From: Megalobrama amblycephala
Lineage: Eukaryota; Chordata; Actinopteri; Cypriniformes; Xenocyprididae
Direction of reading: 5' to 3'
NCBI RefSeq assembly: GCF_018812025.1
Contig: NC_063054.1
Coordinates: forward strand, 37,514,896-37,578,895
DNA: 64,000 bases
Shown: positions 24,601 to 38,300 of the stretch, piece by piece
Position numbering within the stretch: the stretch's first letter is position 1
Layout: the number at the start of each line of letters is the position of its first letter
Made by a program: the position numbers and the translations under genes
Notes under the pieces: generated by a model
Seen by the model: the letters and a program-made list of their open reading frames with translations, nothing else
The model's database searches: none
Told to the model about the DNA's origin: nothing

Positions 24601-27143
24601 GGATAGTGTGCATCTGAAGTGTCTCAGCTGAAGGAAATAATCCATTATTTATTGGCTTTAATATATCGGCCATATTTTCCTATAACGATAACATTAAAAA
24701 TGAACATATCAGCCAATACCGATAACCGATAATTCTTTCTATTTGAAAGCCGATAACCGATATATATGCTGATAAATCTAAATCAAAACCATCATTGCGA
24801 ACAGTGCGCATCTGAAGTGTCTCAGCTCAAGGAAATAATCCATTATTTATCGGCTTTAATATATCGGCCAAATTTTCTTATCAGGCCGATAACAATAACA
24901 TTAAAATTAACATTTATCAGACAATATCGATATGGTGGCTGATATATTGTGCATCCCTAAAAATGATGACATACTAAGTCATAATTATGACATCAAATTT
25001 AACAATTATGAAAAAAAGTCAAAATGATGACAAAACATCATTAATTTTGAATTTTATGACATGATTTTAACTTTTTGCCTTATAATGACAATGTTTTAAT
25101 CTCATAATTATAATCCACCAAAGCATGATTGGAGGAAATGGGCTTCCTTTACTTTAAGACATTTCTTATATGATGTTTTTTTCTTATTTTTATCATTTTT
25201 AAGTTCAACAACATCAAGTCAGAAACATATCAGCAAGTGCAAATGAGCATTTAACATTAATTTTGCATTGGTCTGGAGTGACAAACCTCAGGTAACATGA
25301 GAAAACTGAGAAATTATGGCAGAATTTAAAGTTTGGGGGTGAACTATTCCTTTATTTCCTTTAAAAGAGACAACTGTGCAAAACACTGGAAATGTACAGG
25401 ATCTTCTCCTTTATTACTAGATCTAACATGGCACAATGTGTTTACCATCTACTTCTGATGAGAAGAAATCACATAAAATCATGTTGCATGCACTGAAATT
25501 CACACTGAATATGCAAACAACATTCAGCTGGTATTTTGTCTCCATTTTTAACCAGTTGTCACAGAACTATATCAATTATTTGATGCAAATTGCAGATTTT
25601 GTTGAATAGGCCTTTTTTGCTCAAGCTTGCATTGATCAGCGATGGTTATGTAAATGAGGTGTTTAAACAGCAGTGTCACGGGGTTCGTGAGCGTATCACT
25701 TCACCTACAGTATGCATATCAGACGGATAATTGAGTGTTACACCCAGCACAGACTGGAGCAGATAACCCGTGTAAATGCTCACCACAACGTGCAGAGAGA
25801 TAACTGAGGCCCGACAACTGCTCGGCGCTCTGAACCAAGAGTTTAAAGGGACGGTCAGACTCTGAATAAACATCTATGACTGCTGCATGCAGAACTAGCA
25901 TTATCTCACACGTTTCCCTTCCACATTCCCATTTCCACAGAAGATGCCCTGTAAACACAAGCTCTCCTTCAAACTCTGAGATAAGTGATGCACGGCGTTC
26001 CTGTTTTTCTTTGCCCGAATAGCCGGACGCCTGATGACTTGTTTTGTGTGTGTGTGACCTTTCTCACACCGATAGTCTAGTGTCTTTACCGAGTGTGTTA
26101 AAGAGGGTCATTCATTCATGCCGCCGGGCGTGCAAACAAATGCTAATGAAGCATTCTGGCCCGTTTGGTGTTTGAGGACGAGACGACACTGCAGGAGAGA
26201 GGATATTTGCTCACTATAGGTTTATTGAAGTTTATTGGTCATTGTGAACTCAGCAGTGCAGTTTCTAATCAAATTTGTCGTGGTAATTGTCATGTTTCAA
26301 TGACAGAAACACAGTGTCCTTCAAAGGTAGATGTGAAGTGAGTCATGCAGGATGCGTTTGATATTTTAGGCCCTGCTTCTTTTTCCTTCTGAAAATCAGT
26401 ATAAACAAATTAATTATACTTATAAAGATATATTGCATTGCAACGTGACATTGTTTTCATGATATTTGACCACATTTCACCATCAAATTTTCATTATTGA
26501 GTTTAAATCTGATTCTCATTATTCTCAAATATAATTCGCTAATTGTGTTTACTGTATTACAGTAAAAATACTCTAATACAAGAATTTGTATGTATTTCAA
26601 TGGATTTATTTTTACACGTACAGTAATAATATATATTAGATATTTTAATTAGGATAATGATAATTAGTGGTTATATGCTTAAATGTGCTTAACTGACATA
26701 AAAAGTAAACATTTTTATATTTTTTGCATTTGCATTTTGTTTTTAGGGTGTGTCTTAATTTTGTTTTACTGTATTATAATAAAAATACTGTAATACAAAA
26801 ATTTAAATCAGCATAAATTAAAATATGACAAATAGTTCCATCATGTATAAGTATTTTATAATTTCGATAAATGAAATTATAAATGTATTTTTACACATTA
26901 CAGTAAAATAAATTAGATTTTTTTTATAACTAGTGAGGAGAAATGTGCTTAATTGGCATGAAAATAATATCACAAAACATTTTGATTCTGATTGTCAATT
27001 GTAATTCACTAAATGTTTTAATGTAATACAATAAAAATACTCTGATACAAACATTCTAATCAGCATAAATTAAATTATAACATACTATAATTATGTATAA
27101 ATATAGAATTTCATTAAATGCATTTTTTTACATATTGTTAGGA

Positions 27144-27179
<36 letters not shown>

Positions 27180-28079
27180 TGAGACTTGAAAATATTGCAA
27201 AACATCTTATTTTAATTTTAGGCTGAAATATCACTATATTCTTGAGAGGTTACACCATATATTTCATACTTGCTAATTAAATTGGGCCGGGTTTATGGTG
27301 TCAAGTACATGCCTGTATGACTTACTGTATGTCATATTTTGATTATATTGACAATTATGGTGCTATATAATGTTTTTTATTGGTATATGATATTTATGTA
27401 TCCATCTGTCTTGTTTTGGTTGCAGTGGACGCTGGTGTGTGACGGAGAGTGGAAGGTTCACATCGCCAAGTTCTCTCTGTTGGTCGGCTCCATTTTTGGC
27501 TACCTGCTGATGGGAGCGATGGCAGACTGGTACGTTAACAAAATATGTATGATGGTTACGATCATATAAATATATATTTACAATACTTACTCTGAACCCT
27601 GTCAGGTTGGGCCGTATCCCAGTGCTGCTGGTGTCCGTGCTGTCCGTGCTGGTGTTCGGGTTAGCCGTGGCGTTTTCCGTGGATATGGCCATGTTCAGCA
27701 CACTGCGCTTCTTTGAAGGTTTCTGTCTGGCGGCCATCAGACTGTCCCTTTATGTCCTGAGTGAGTTTTATTCTCTTAAAGTGTAAAGTATTTATCCATC
27801 AATCTAGTATTTGTTATTAGTATTAGTATTTGTGAGCATGTAGGATCTGCTGCATAAATAGACATACATAAATCCTGTAGCAGATCCAGGCAGGTGGAGC
27901 TGGGGAGGTGGAGGGGTTCAGAGCCAATGAGTCAGACAGTTTAAATGTTGAGCAAGCAATCTCATTGGCTGCAGGATCAGCAGAGGCCAATCAGCTTGTG
28001 CCATGTGCTAATGATGTGATTGCTTGCAGATTGCATGTAAAGGACCGATCATCCTGCGCCATCTAGAGTTTCATGACTG

Positions 28080-28129
<50 letters not shown>

Positions 28130-29315
28130 TAGGGCTGTTGATTTAACGCATTAATTTAATGAATTAGTTATGGGAAAAAATAATGCATTAAAATTGTTAA
28201 TGCAATGCATTGTGTGAGTTTTTGTCTCATATTTATATCATATGATATGGTTAAGCAATATCACACAAGTGCTGTTTTTCTGTCCAGAACAGCAAATGTG
28301 ATATTGATTTACAACAGTTTAATAAATAAGAAGTTAATATTGTGATATTTTAGACACAATATTGTCTGTTTTTGATCAATTTTGCCAACGAAAATATTAA
28401 ATATAAAGCCAGAGCAGAACTGCATCTCCGAGCAAAACACAGCGGTGTTTTGAGCGAATCAATCAGGCGAATCAATGATTCAACGACTCATTCATAAAGA
28501 CACTGTAGCTGCGTCCAAAATCGCGTTCTGTTGAATAGGTACTACATTTGAATTTAAATTTACTTCATGACCATTGAAAAAGTATGTTCTATATAGTATG
28601 AATGTGTGTAGTATGAATGAAAATCCAATCCGCCATGTTGTTCCTGTCACATGACCTACCAGCGTCAGTTACATCCCTTCAACTCCATTCACAAATCATC
28701 TCCCGTGATCTCATGGGATAGTAAAGTGTCCATCCAATGCGCACTTCAGAATCTTGCCGGAAGTAGTAAGTCTACCGCCTACTGTTTTTCGAATACTATG
28801 AATTCAGACATACTACTCTTTTTCGCATACTATATAGTAGAGAAGTATTCGATTTCAGACGCAGCGATTTACTTAATTCCTGAATGAATCAGCTGTTTGA
28901 ATGAATCGAATGAATGAAAGACTCAATGACTTATTCATTTAGACATTTACTGCCACCTACTGGCAGCTTTAATTTCTTATTTAGAGTATCATTTCAATCA
29001 AATAAAGTATTTTTTTTGTCTATTTGATGCTTTTCTCATTTAACACAATAATGACTATAATTGATCTTTTGGGGGTAATTTCTCTGCCAAATTTGATGTG
29101 AGATTAATTTGCGAATTATTAGATGAATGGCAATTAATTAATCTAATTATTCACAAATTAATCGCACATCATAGAATAATTAATTTGATTTAACATTTTA
29201 ATCGTTTGACAAAAAAAATAAAAAATAAAAATAAAAATAAATAAATAAATAAATATATATATATATTTAATGCTGATTCTCATTAAAAAAATTCTTATAA
29301 AAAATATATAGTAAA

Positions 29316-29372
<57 letters not shown>

Positions 29373-32300
29373 TTTTTTACTATATTTATATTTTTTTATA
29401 AGAATTTTTTTTTAATGAGAATCAGCATTAAGAATAAGATTTGCAAAAATAAACAAACAAACAAACCAAAATATCTGGAATGTATAAAGCCTAAAATAGT
29501 CTATTTTCTTTATGCAAAATATAATTTCATACATATTATTTTGATTTGAAAAAGTCGCCTCAAAGCCAAGGTCCTCCTGTAAGCACACAGTTTAATTTAT
29601 GTGATCCATTTAATTCTCTGTGTGCTTTAGAAAGTGGTTTTCTGATGAGCAGACATTAAGTGTTGCTGATTAAGTAGCTTTTTCAGAGGCCGGGGGAAGC
29701 TGTGTGTGTGTGTCTAATCGCAAAAAACACCTTAGAGTTCATTAATTTGCTTTAATGGAGCCACTTTCTGCTTCGCTCAGACTCAGATGACATTTGAAGT
29801 CTGATGCTTTACAGCACCCAATTTTCTCAGAAGCTTTTTGTTTATAATGGACATCAAAATGATTTACAGAGGGAGAAATAAGCCATAACATTAACAAGAC
29901 TTTCACTTTCATCAAATATTTTGTTTCCTGGTGTTTGCCAAGTCAAATCAGATGAAAAAATACAAAACTCTTAAATGCATCTTCACAAGAACAGAATAAT
30001 CAGCATCTCTTCTTTGTTTAATATCCGCTCATGACATGACAAATTGATCTGCTGGGAGTTCATCGGGGCAAAATGAATGAGTTACTCACACATGAGTAGA
30101 GTTGTAGTATAACATTACACTGTAGTCTCTTCTCTTTATATGTAATTTTAAATAAGTTATTGTTTTTGAAGTATAGCTGTAAGGTGTACTGACAAGCATT
30201 TATGGTAAACTAAAATATACTTTAATGTAATTTCTATTGAATCTTGTATTTTTTTACACATTTGACGTTTATAGAGTGAAACGGCTTCTCAAACAAGAAC
30301 AAATGTAGGGCGGGGCTTGATTTTGTCTGTGTGGACTTGATTGGATGGTTGTGGTTTGCTATTGGTGGATCTCATGTGAGTGACAGGTTGCCCCGCCCTC
30401 ATCATCAGAGAAGAGATGCTGCAAGATGGAGGGGAAGATATTCTGATTCAAGATTACGAGGAACATGAATTTAACACAATAATGATGATAAATCATTTAT
30501 AATAATAAATACTGCAATATTCCATAATAAACAAGAATTGTCCATTTTGATTTCATGACTTTAAGTGTCCGTTTGTTTTGATTCTGTGATGATCTCTCCG
30601 TCTCTCAGGGATTGAGTTGTGTTTGCCCAAATGGCGTTTCTCCATGACCATGATCGCCAGTCTGATCATCGTGGGCGGGCAGCTGCTGATGCCCGGTTTG
30701 GCGGCGCTGTGCCGTGATTGGCAGATTCTTCAGATCGCGATCATCGCCCCATTTGTGCTTATGCTGCCGTATGTCTGGTAAGACGCTCAATAAAGCATAT
30801 AGTTCGGTTCGCCTACAGATGCATGAAACACAAAACTAGAAGAGCGCTCAGATCAGATTGCACGACTGCAATGAATGGAAATAAAATCTGTTTTATAAGG
30901 AAGAACCGACCCAGCTAACAGGGAACGTTCAGGCAAGGTTCTCTCAAAGTTATGAACAAACGTTCTTCCAGTAATGTTAATAAAACACTTGTTCAAATTT
31001 ATCTGGTCTTTATTAATGTTCTCAAAACATTAGCACAAAAATATCATTTATAGATAGTTCATGGAACATTTTTACCTGAAAGGTTTACTTTGATGTTTTT
31101 TAACCTTCTGGTGTTGCTTGCGTAGCGGTCAAAAAATACAGATTTTTTTTTTTTTATTCAATGAAAAGAATATACTATATTTTAGTTTGATAATGTTATT
31201 TATGTAATATTTTAGGGGATTTTATGTTACTAAACTATATTTATAGGATAGTTATGATCCATTTATTACCTGTTAATTACTTCTTTTTTTTTTAGCATAG
31301 ACCTGAAAATTAAATTTCCGACTTAAACTGTGGTAAATCAAGAATGTTTTGGAGCACAAACTTAAGTTTGGTCATTTTTTTCAAAGGAGACACTTGGCAG
31401 ATTATTGCTGACGTACAAATAAAAAAGTGGAACTAAAAAAAGTATAAAATGAAAAATGCATAAAAAAAATGTGATTTTTAAATTTTATATTAAATATATA
31501 TTTTCCAAATATATGTAGTATATATTTTACATAGTACACGTTTTACTCTAAAACTGTGAGAAAATCTATAAAGCTATAAATCTAAACAAGTTGTGTTCCA
31601 AATTTGAGGTTGATATCTCAAAAAATGAGCTTTTAGTAAGATTTTGTTTGGTTGCAGTACCAAACGCTTCCACTAGGTGAAATTCGTTTCCCATTCTTTC
31701 CAGTGCATTCATTTTTAACTGCGAGGAGCACAAGTGTGACTATTTTTTTCAGGACCATTTAACCTTTTCGAATCATGTCCATGATTTTTTTATGTTCACA
31801 TATCAAGTGCCAAAATCTTTACCAAGTTTCGTACCATTCAGATTAAAGGCAGGGTAGGCAAAAAAATGTATAAAAAACTTTTTTTCAAAATTTGTTTAAA
31901 CTTTATTTATATATCAATACATAATTAAAATGTAAGTACTCTGAAAAAGAAAGTATAAAAATCGAGTGTCTGTAGACCTCTCACGACTGTTTTAAAGACA
32001 GCTCATTATTTCCATTCACTCCACCCCCTCCCTTCTGGGCTCCTTCCAAAGCCACGCCCCCAAAACGCATGAACGTGTGACTCCGACCACTGAGCTGGAA
32101 GACGCATTATTTACCTGAGACGAGCGGAGAGGAAGGAGCACAGTGCATGTAGTGACATCATGTCAGAATCACATGTAATAAAAATAACTTTAAAATTATG
32201 AAGATAAACAAACAAGATGTATTTTAGTACTCACTATCAAGCTAGCATATTGATATTGGTAAAGTTTAAAATATATATTTTTTGATTCGCTAACGAGCTA

Positions 32301-35300
32301 GTTATCTATAAGGCAAAGCTAAAAACAGGTTGCATGATACACGTTTTTCCATTACCATCATTTACACTGTGATGAAGATGAATTTCGTGTAAGATTCATA
32401 ACATATACGTTGTTCTACAGATAAACAGAGTAACATACACTCAAATATCAACTCACAACTGCATTGCAGACACAAAATAATAACACACACATACAACAAA
32501 GTGTGTACGACACACACAGATACAAGATAAAGACATCAGTAAACATAGGTAGAGAATATAAAAACAAAACAAAGGCGAAAAAAACGTGCAGGTAAACTTG
32601 CAGGTGAACATGGTAAAAGACTTAGACAGAGGGTAAAATTATGCACAATTCAACACTATAGCTATCATTATTTATCGTCTCTACTACGGCTCGCTAAGTA
32701 ATGTTATGTTAGCTATATTACGCAGCTACGTGTGCTAATGACACATGCTTCATGAAAAAATAAACAAAAAAATATGTATGATCAAAATACAAAAAGAAAG
32801 ATTTACCTGTCCAGCAGAAATAAAGCCATCAAGGAGTCACTTTTCAGCCCCTTGAGTTCCCTCAGTTCTCGCCATCGCTGGAAAGCCACGCCGATATTAA
32901 CTCGCGTTTTATTTCTTTGTTTATCCAAAGACTTTTTGTTCATTGCCTTTTCTTGTACTGTTACTGTCTTCCTTTTTTTGCCTGGTTTGCCTTCACTAAC
33001 TGCATAGGCCGATACTGTGAATTTAGCTTGCTGTTTCTCTGCCATTGTTTTGGTATTCCTAGGATCCATGCCTCTTGGATTCCCCAAATCAAACGTGCGC
33101 GCGCAAGTGGGCAGGTCATGTGTGGCAAAAGGGTGGTTGCCATGGTTGCGAGAGAGTGACAGCCGCCTAAGCCAATCCTATGTTTCGTCCCGGATGGAAA
33201 TAATGAGCTGTGTTTAATACAGATTAAACGGTCTAGAGTCACTCGATTTTTATACTCTTTTTATCAGAGTTCTTACATTTTAATTATGCATGTATATATA
33301 TAGAAAGTTTAAACAAATTTGGAACAAAATTTCTTACCTACCCTGCCTTTAAGTAAAAAAATTAAACAAATTTTTCGACCGAAGAGCACCAGATGGTTAA
33401 ATGTTTCTACTCGTTTCAGAATGTTCAGAGAACCTTCAAAAGTATCATTACCATAATATTTGAAGAATAATAAAATTGAATGGTTCGCATAACCAAGTGT
33501 TTTTAAAATATTTAAAAATCTGGACGTTTTGAGCGGTCAGAGAACATTTAGAAGAAACATTTTTATAACTTAGAGGGAACGTTAGCAAAATTTTATTAGA
33601 ACATATTTTTGTTAGCTGGGTAATTACTAAGTTTGATAATTTTTACCATTAAATCTTTTAGTAAACTAGATATCTACATGCAGAACTGTATTCCACTTTG
33701 TTTTGTGCATGTGAAATAATTAGTACTTTTGGACAGACCACATTTCCTCTTATTAGTGGTGTTTTGTTTTCTGTAACCGTTTGCATAAATTGCTGTGCCA
33801 CATCTTGATTGAGTTTTTGCTTTGGTCCATTATGCTAGTGTATAATCTATTTCAAATTGGACCATCCTGAAACAACACACAAAAACAAGACAAACAGTTT
33901 GATCACTTCACATGTTAGTCAGACTTGAACTAACCCTCCTGTTATCGCCGTTTATTTGTCAGGATGTTTCCCGAGTCCCTGCGCTGGTTGTTGGCCACTC
34001 AACATTACCAAAGAGCCAAGCGACAAATGTACCGAATCGCCCAGAGCAACAGCGTCGACACAGCAACCGACCCCAGTGGCATCCTCTCAGGTGAATACGG
34101 CTGTTGTTGATGTGAGGTGAATGTGTTTTACCTTGAGGAGGATGAGGATGATGATGATGATGATGGTGGTTTTGTAGAGCTGGAGACGGAACTGCAGCAG
34201 AAGCCAAAGACGTCCTGCGTAACGCAGCTGACCGGCACCCGAAACCTGTGGAAGAACACCGTAGTCCTGTGCGTGAACTCGTAAGTGCTGTCTCGGCTGC
34301 GTCTCAAAACCTAGTGAGCTGAAATGAGCCTCACTAGAGAGTGATCTGAAACACAGGCAGAAATATCAGAGTTTATATTAGAGTCACTTTTGGAAGGCAA
34401 GTAGATTTATAAACTGAAATGACTCTTTTCTGGGATTGTTTGTGATGTTGCCTAGCTGTCATCCAGTTCAGGGGTTTTCAGTGTTTTACATTCTAACCAA
34501 ATATCAGGGACACTCTTCCTGAAATTTAAAAGGCAGTTTATACTGTGGAAAAATTACTATTATAATCTATTTTTTATTTTAATCTAATTTTTATTTATAT
34601 ATTTTTTTAATGCATTTTTAGATATTTCATCCATTTTTGATTTATTCTAAACTTATCTGAATTATATTTATTATTTTTACAACTTTATACTTTGTTCTCC
34701 ACATTTCCCATTTTTATATATTTAATTATTTATTTTAATCTTTTTTTTATTTTAATCTATTGTGTATTTTAATCTAATTTTAATAACCTTATTTATTTGA
34801 ATTGTATTTATTTATTTTCACATCTTTACACTGTTTCTTCTCTACATTTCTATAATTATTTTAATTTATTCATTTTAATATGTTTTATTTTAATGTTTAT
34901 TTATTTATTTAAATACATCTTGATATATTTATTGTAATATATTTATATATGTATTGTAATTTTATTTCTTATTTCTTTACACCTTTACAGTTTCTTCTCT
35001 AAATCTCTCTATTTATTTTAATACATTTTTATATATTTTAATCAAATTTTTAATTTATTGAAATCTATTTTTGATCTATTGTTTACTTGTTTATTTTAAT
35101 CTAATTTTAATAACCTTATTTAAATTATATTTCTTATTTTCACATCTTTATAGCTTCTCTACATTTCTATTTTTTATCTACTTTTATTTATTAATTTTAA
35201 TCTATTTTTATTTAATTTATATTTTTTACTTTTAATGTTTATTTATTTTAATCACTTTTTATATATTTATTTTAAACATTTTTATTTTAATTTTATTTAT

Positions 35301-38300
35301 TTTATTTTTTACATATTTTCTTCTCTACATTTCCTTATTATATTTACTTTTAATGTTTATTTATTTTAATCAATTTTTATATATTTATTTTAAACATTTT
35401 TATTTTAATTTTATTTATTTTATTTTTACATATTTTCTTCTCTACATTTCCTTTTATTTATTTTAATCAATTTTTATATTTTTATTTTAATCTAATTTTT
35501 ATTTAAATTTTATATTTTTATTAATGTGTACATATTTACATCTCTTCTCATTTTTATGTATTTATTTAAATCTAATTTATTTTAATTGAATTTTTACTCA
35601 TGTATTTTCTCATGTACTCATGTAATTTTGTTTATTTTAATCTTATTTATTATATATTTTTTCATTTTTTATTATTTACTTCTCTGAAGTATTTCACAGA
35701 CCTCCTTTCACTCCCAATGAAAACCACTGATCTAGATGATGTCACTACCTGCAGTTTTGCATAGGCGAAGGTGCAATCAAAGCGATCTCGAAAGGCAGTT
35801 TGATTGAAATGCAACCCTAGTGTGCGAGCTAATCATTGTGCGTCTGTTATCGGCCCTTCTTCCTCTCAGGTTGACAGGCTACGGCATCCATCACTGTTTT
35901 GCTCGCAGTGTTCTGGAAGGCAGCGAATCTCATCTGAATTACTACGCAGTGGCTGCCATCGCATTCGCCTCCTGTATTGTGGTGTGTCCTGTGGTGGGTG
36001 GTTTTGGCAGGAGAGGAGGCCTGCTTACCTTCATGATCATTACAGCCTTGGCATCGCTGCTGCAGCTGGGTCTGCTCAACCGTACGTACACTTACAGTCT
36101 ATAACAGAGACTCTGTGGTTGTGTATCGTCCTCTGAATGTGCAGTAATGGCTGTTTTCTTTCTCTTAACACAGTTATTGGGAAGTACAGTCTTCGGCATG
36201 ATGCAGGTAAAACTAAACAAGAAGTACTGTATTATGCATTATATGTTTTATAAAGCAGTGGTTCTCTACTGATGGTAGGGTTTTATTATCAAAATTAAGC
36301 TGGTTATTAATTCATTATTTTGGTGCACTTTTATCTCACTTGGCCAAATTAGTATTATATGGCAACATAAACAGGTCGTGTGACACATTCAATGAAACAA
36401 TGAAAAATCTGTGCAACGTTTTAAAAATATACATCCAGTTTATTCTTGCAAGTTTATCCAATTCAAGAAACATTCAGAAACCAATTAAAAACCAATACAT
36501 TTCAGTATTTCATTTTGAAGACATTTTTGTTTACATTTTGTATGCTAAACAACTTCAGTGTGGGGTTACTACTATGTTCGGTCTTGGAAAGAAAACAGTT
36601 GAGAACCACTGTTATAAAGGATAATTGATAATTATGGAACCCTGTTTCCACTTTAGTATAGAAAAATAAAGTAAAAAAATGTAATTGCGACTTTATTGCT
36701 TCCTTTTCACACTTTTTTTGTTGTTGAATTTTTTTACTTCATCAGAATGGTACGAAACTTGGTAAAGGTTTTAGCACTTGCTATATGAACACAAATAAAT
36801 CATGGACATCATTCGAAGAGGTTAAATGGTGCTGGAAATAGTGTCACACTTGTACTGTTTGCATCAAAAATAACTGCATTGGAAACTAATGGGAAACTAG
36901 TGGAATTGTTTGGTACTGCACCCAAATAAAATCTTACTGAAAGCTCATATTTTGAGATATCAAGCTCATATTTGGGACACAACGTGCAGTTTTAGAGTAA
37001 AACATGTTATATATATATATATATATATATATATTTCATATAAATTTTTTAAAAATCACAAAATTTTTGCATAAATTGTCACATTGATTTGATTGCAACC
37101 ATTTTTGTAAGAAATATTTACATTTGTGCTTGTTATTAATATAACAACATGCACAAAAATTTCAGTGATTACCAATGTTGCTATACATTAGACGGAAAAA
37201 TGCAGGGAAACACTGGATCTGTTTGTCCAAAGTGCATTTTGTCTGAAATCTTCTCTTGTCTGTCATAGTTCTGCGAGACACCCTGAATCGGCGCTTCTCC
37301 TACGCGTTCTCCATCATCGGGATGTTCTCGTCTCATGCTGTCAGCACACTCAGCATCTTTTACTGCGCAGAGATCACGCCGACTGTCATCAGGTCAGCAC
37401 ATCTCTGTCTCCAGCACAGATCCTGTCTGTCAGATGACTCTTAAGGGACGATGACTGTTCACACAGAAAGCAGTTTACAGAGGACTTGAGATTTGTGAAA
37501 TATTTCAATGTACAGTTTTGGTCAGATAACCCTTTCTTGAGACCTTAACATCACTATTCTGATTTGTGAAAGTTTCACAGTACAGTTCCTGTCAGTTAAC
37601 CCTTCCTATACTGTGAAATATATCAGTGTACAGTGAAATATTTCACAAATCACAATAGTGAAGTTAAAGACTTAAGAAAGGTTTAACAGGCCCAAACTGC
37701 ACTGTAAAAAAATCACAAATCAGAATAGTGAAGTTAGACCTTCAGAGAAGGGTTAACTGACCATAATTGTTCTGTGAAAGATTTCACAAATCACAATAGT
37801 GAAGTTAAGGACTCAGGGAAGGGTTAACTGATGAAAACTGCACTGTAAAATATTTCACAAATCAGAATAGTGAGGTTATGAACTTAAGGAAGGGTTAACA
37901 GACAAAAGCTGTACTGTGAAAGATTTCACAAACCACAATAATGAAGTAAGGGTTAAATGACCAAAATTTGTAATGTGATAGAATTCAAAAATCACAACAG
38001 GGAAACTACAGACTCAGGAAAGGGTTAACTGACCAAAACTGTATTGTGAAAGATTTCCGAAATCACATTACTGAAGGACTCAGGAAAGAACTGACCTAAA
38101 TAATACTAAGAAAGATTTCACAAATCACAAAAGGAAAGCTACAGACTCAGGAAAGGGTTAACTGACCAAAATTGTACTGTGTAAGATTTCATAAATCACA
38201 ATAATGAAGGAAGGGTTAACTGACCAAACCTGTATTGTGAAAGATTTCACAAATTACAATACTTAAGTTAACCCAGGAAAGAGCTAACTGACCTAAATAG

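Larger units (their letters stand above)
21741..25351. mobile_element. TTAA-type element in intron 1, host to two later insertions
   Basis: The left end AGGAATAGCTCACC (after TTAA at 21737-21740) matches the inverted right end GGGGGTGAACTATTCCT (followed by TTAT). I recall these ends as a widespread cyprinid repeat (AGGAATAGTTCACCCAAAAATGA). Between them lie a MITE (22115-22338) and a hAT-like element (22414-24959), so the 3.6 kb is mostly later insertion. Confidence 0.65.
31100..33400. mobile_element. Middle nested element with TTAACC(A/T)TCTGGTG ends
   Basis: The ends TTAACCTTCTGGTG (31100) and, on the other strand, TTAACCATCTGGTG (33400) are inverted. A diverged copy of its interior, in the opposite orientation and without the inner insertion, lies at 36716-37005. 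Confidence 0.65.
30910..33620. mobile_element. CCCAGCTAACA MITE in intron 4, split by later insertions
   Basis: The inverted ends CCCAGCTAACA (30910) and TGTTAGCTGGG (ending 33620) bound this copy. GGGAACGTT lies next to the left tip and again about 40 bp in from the right tip. The interior is occupied by the 31100-33400 element. Confidence 0.65.
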
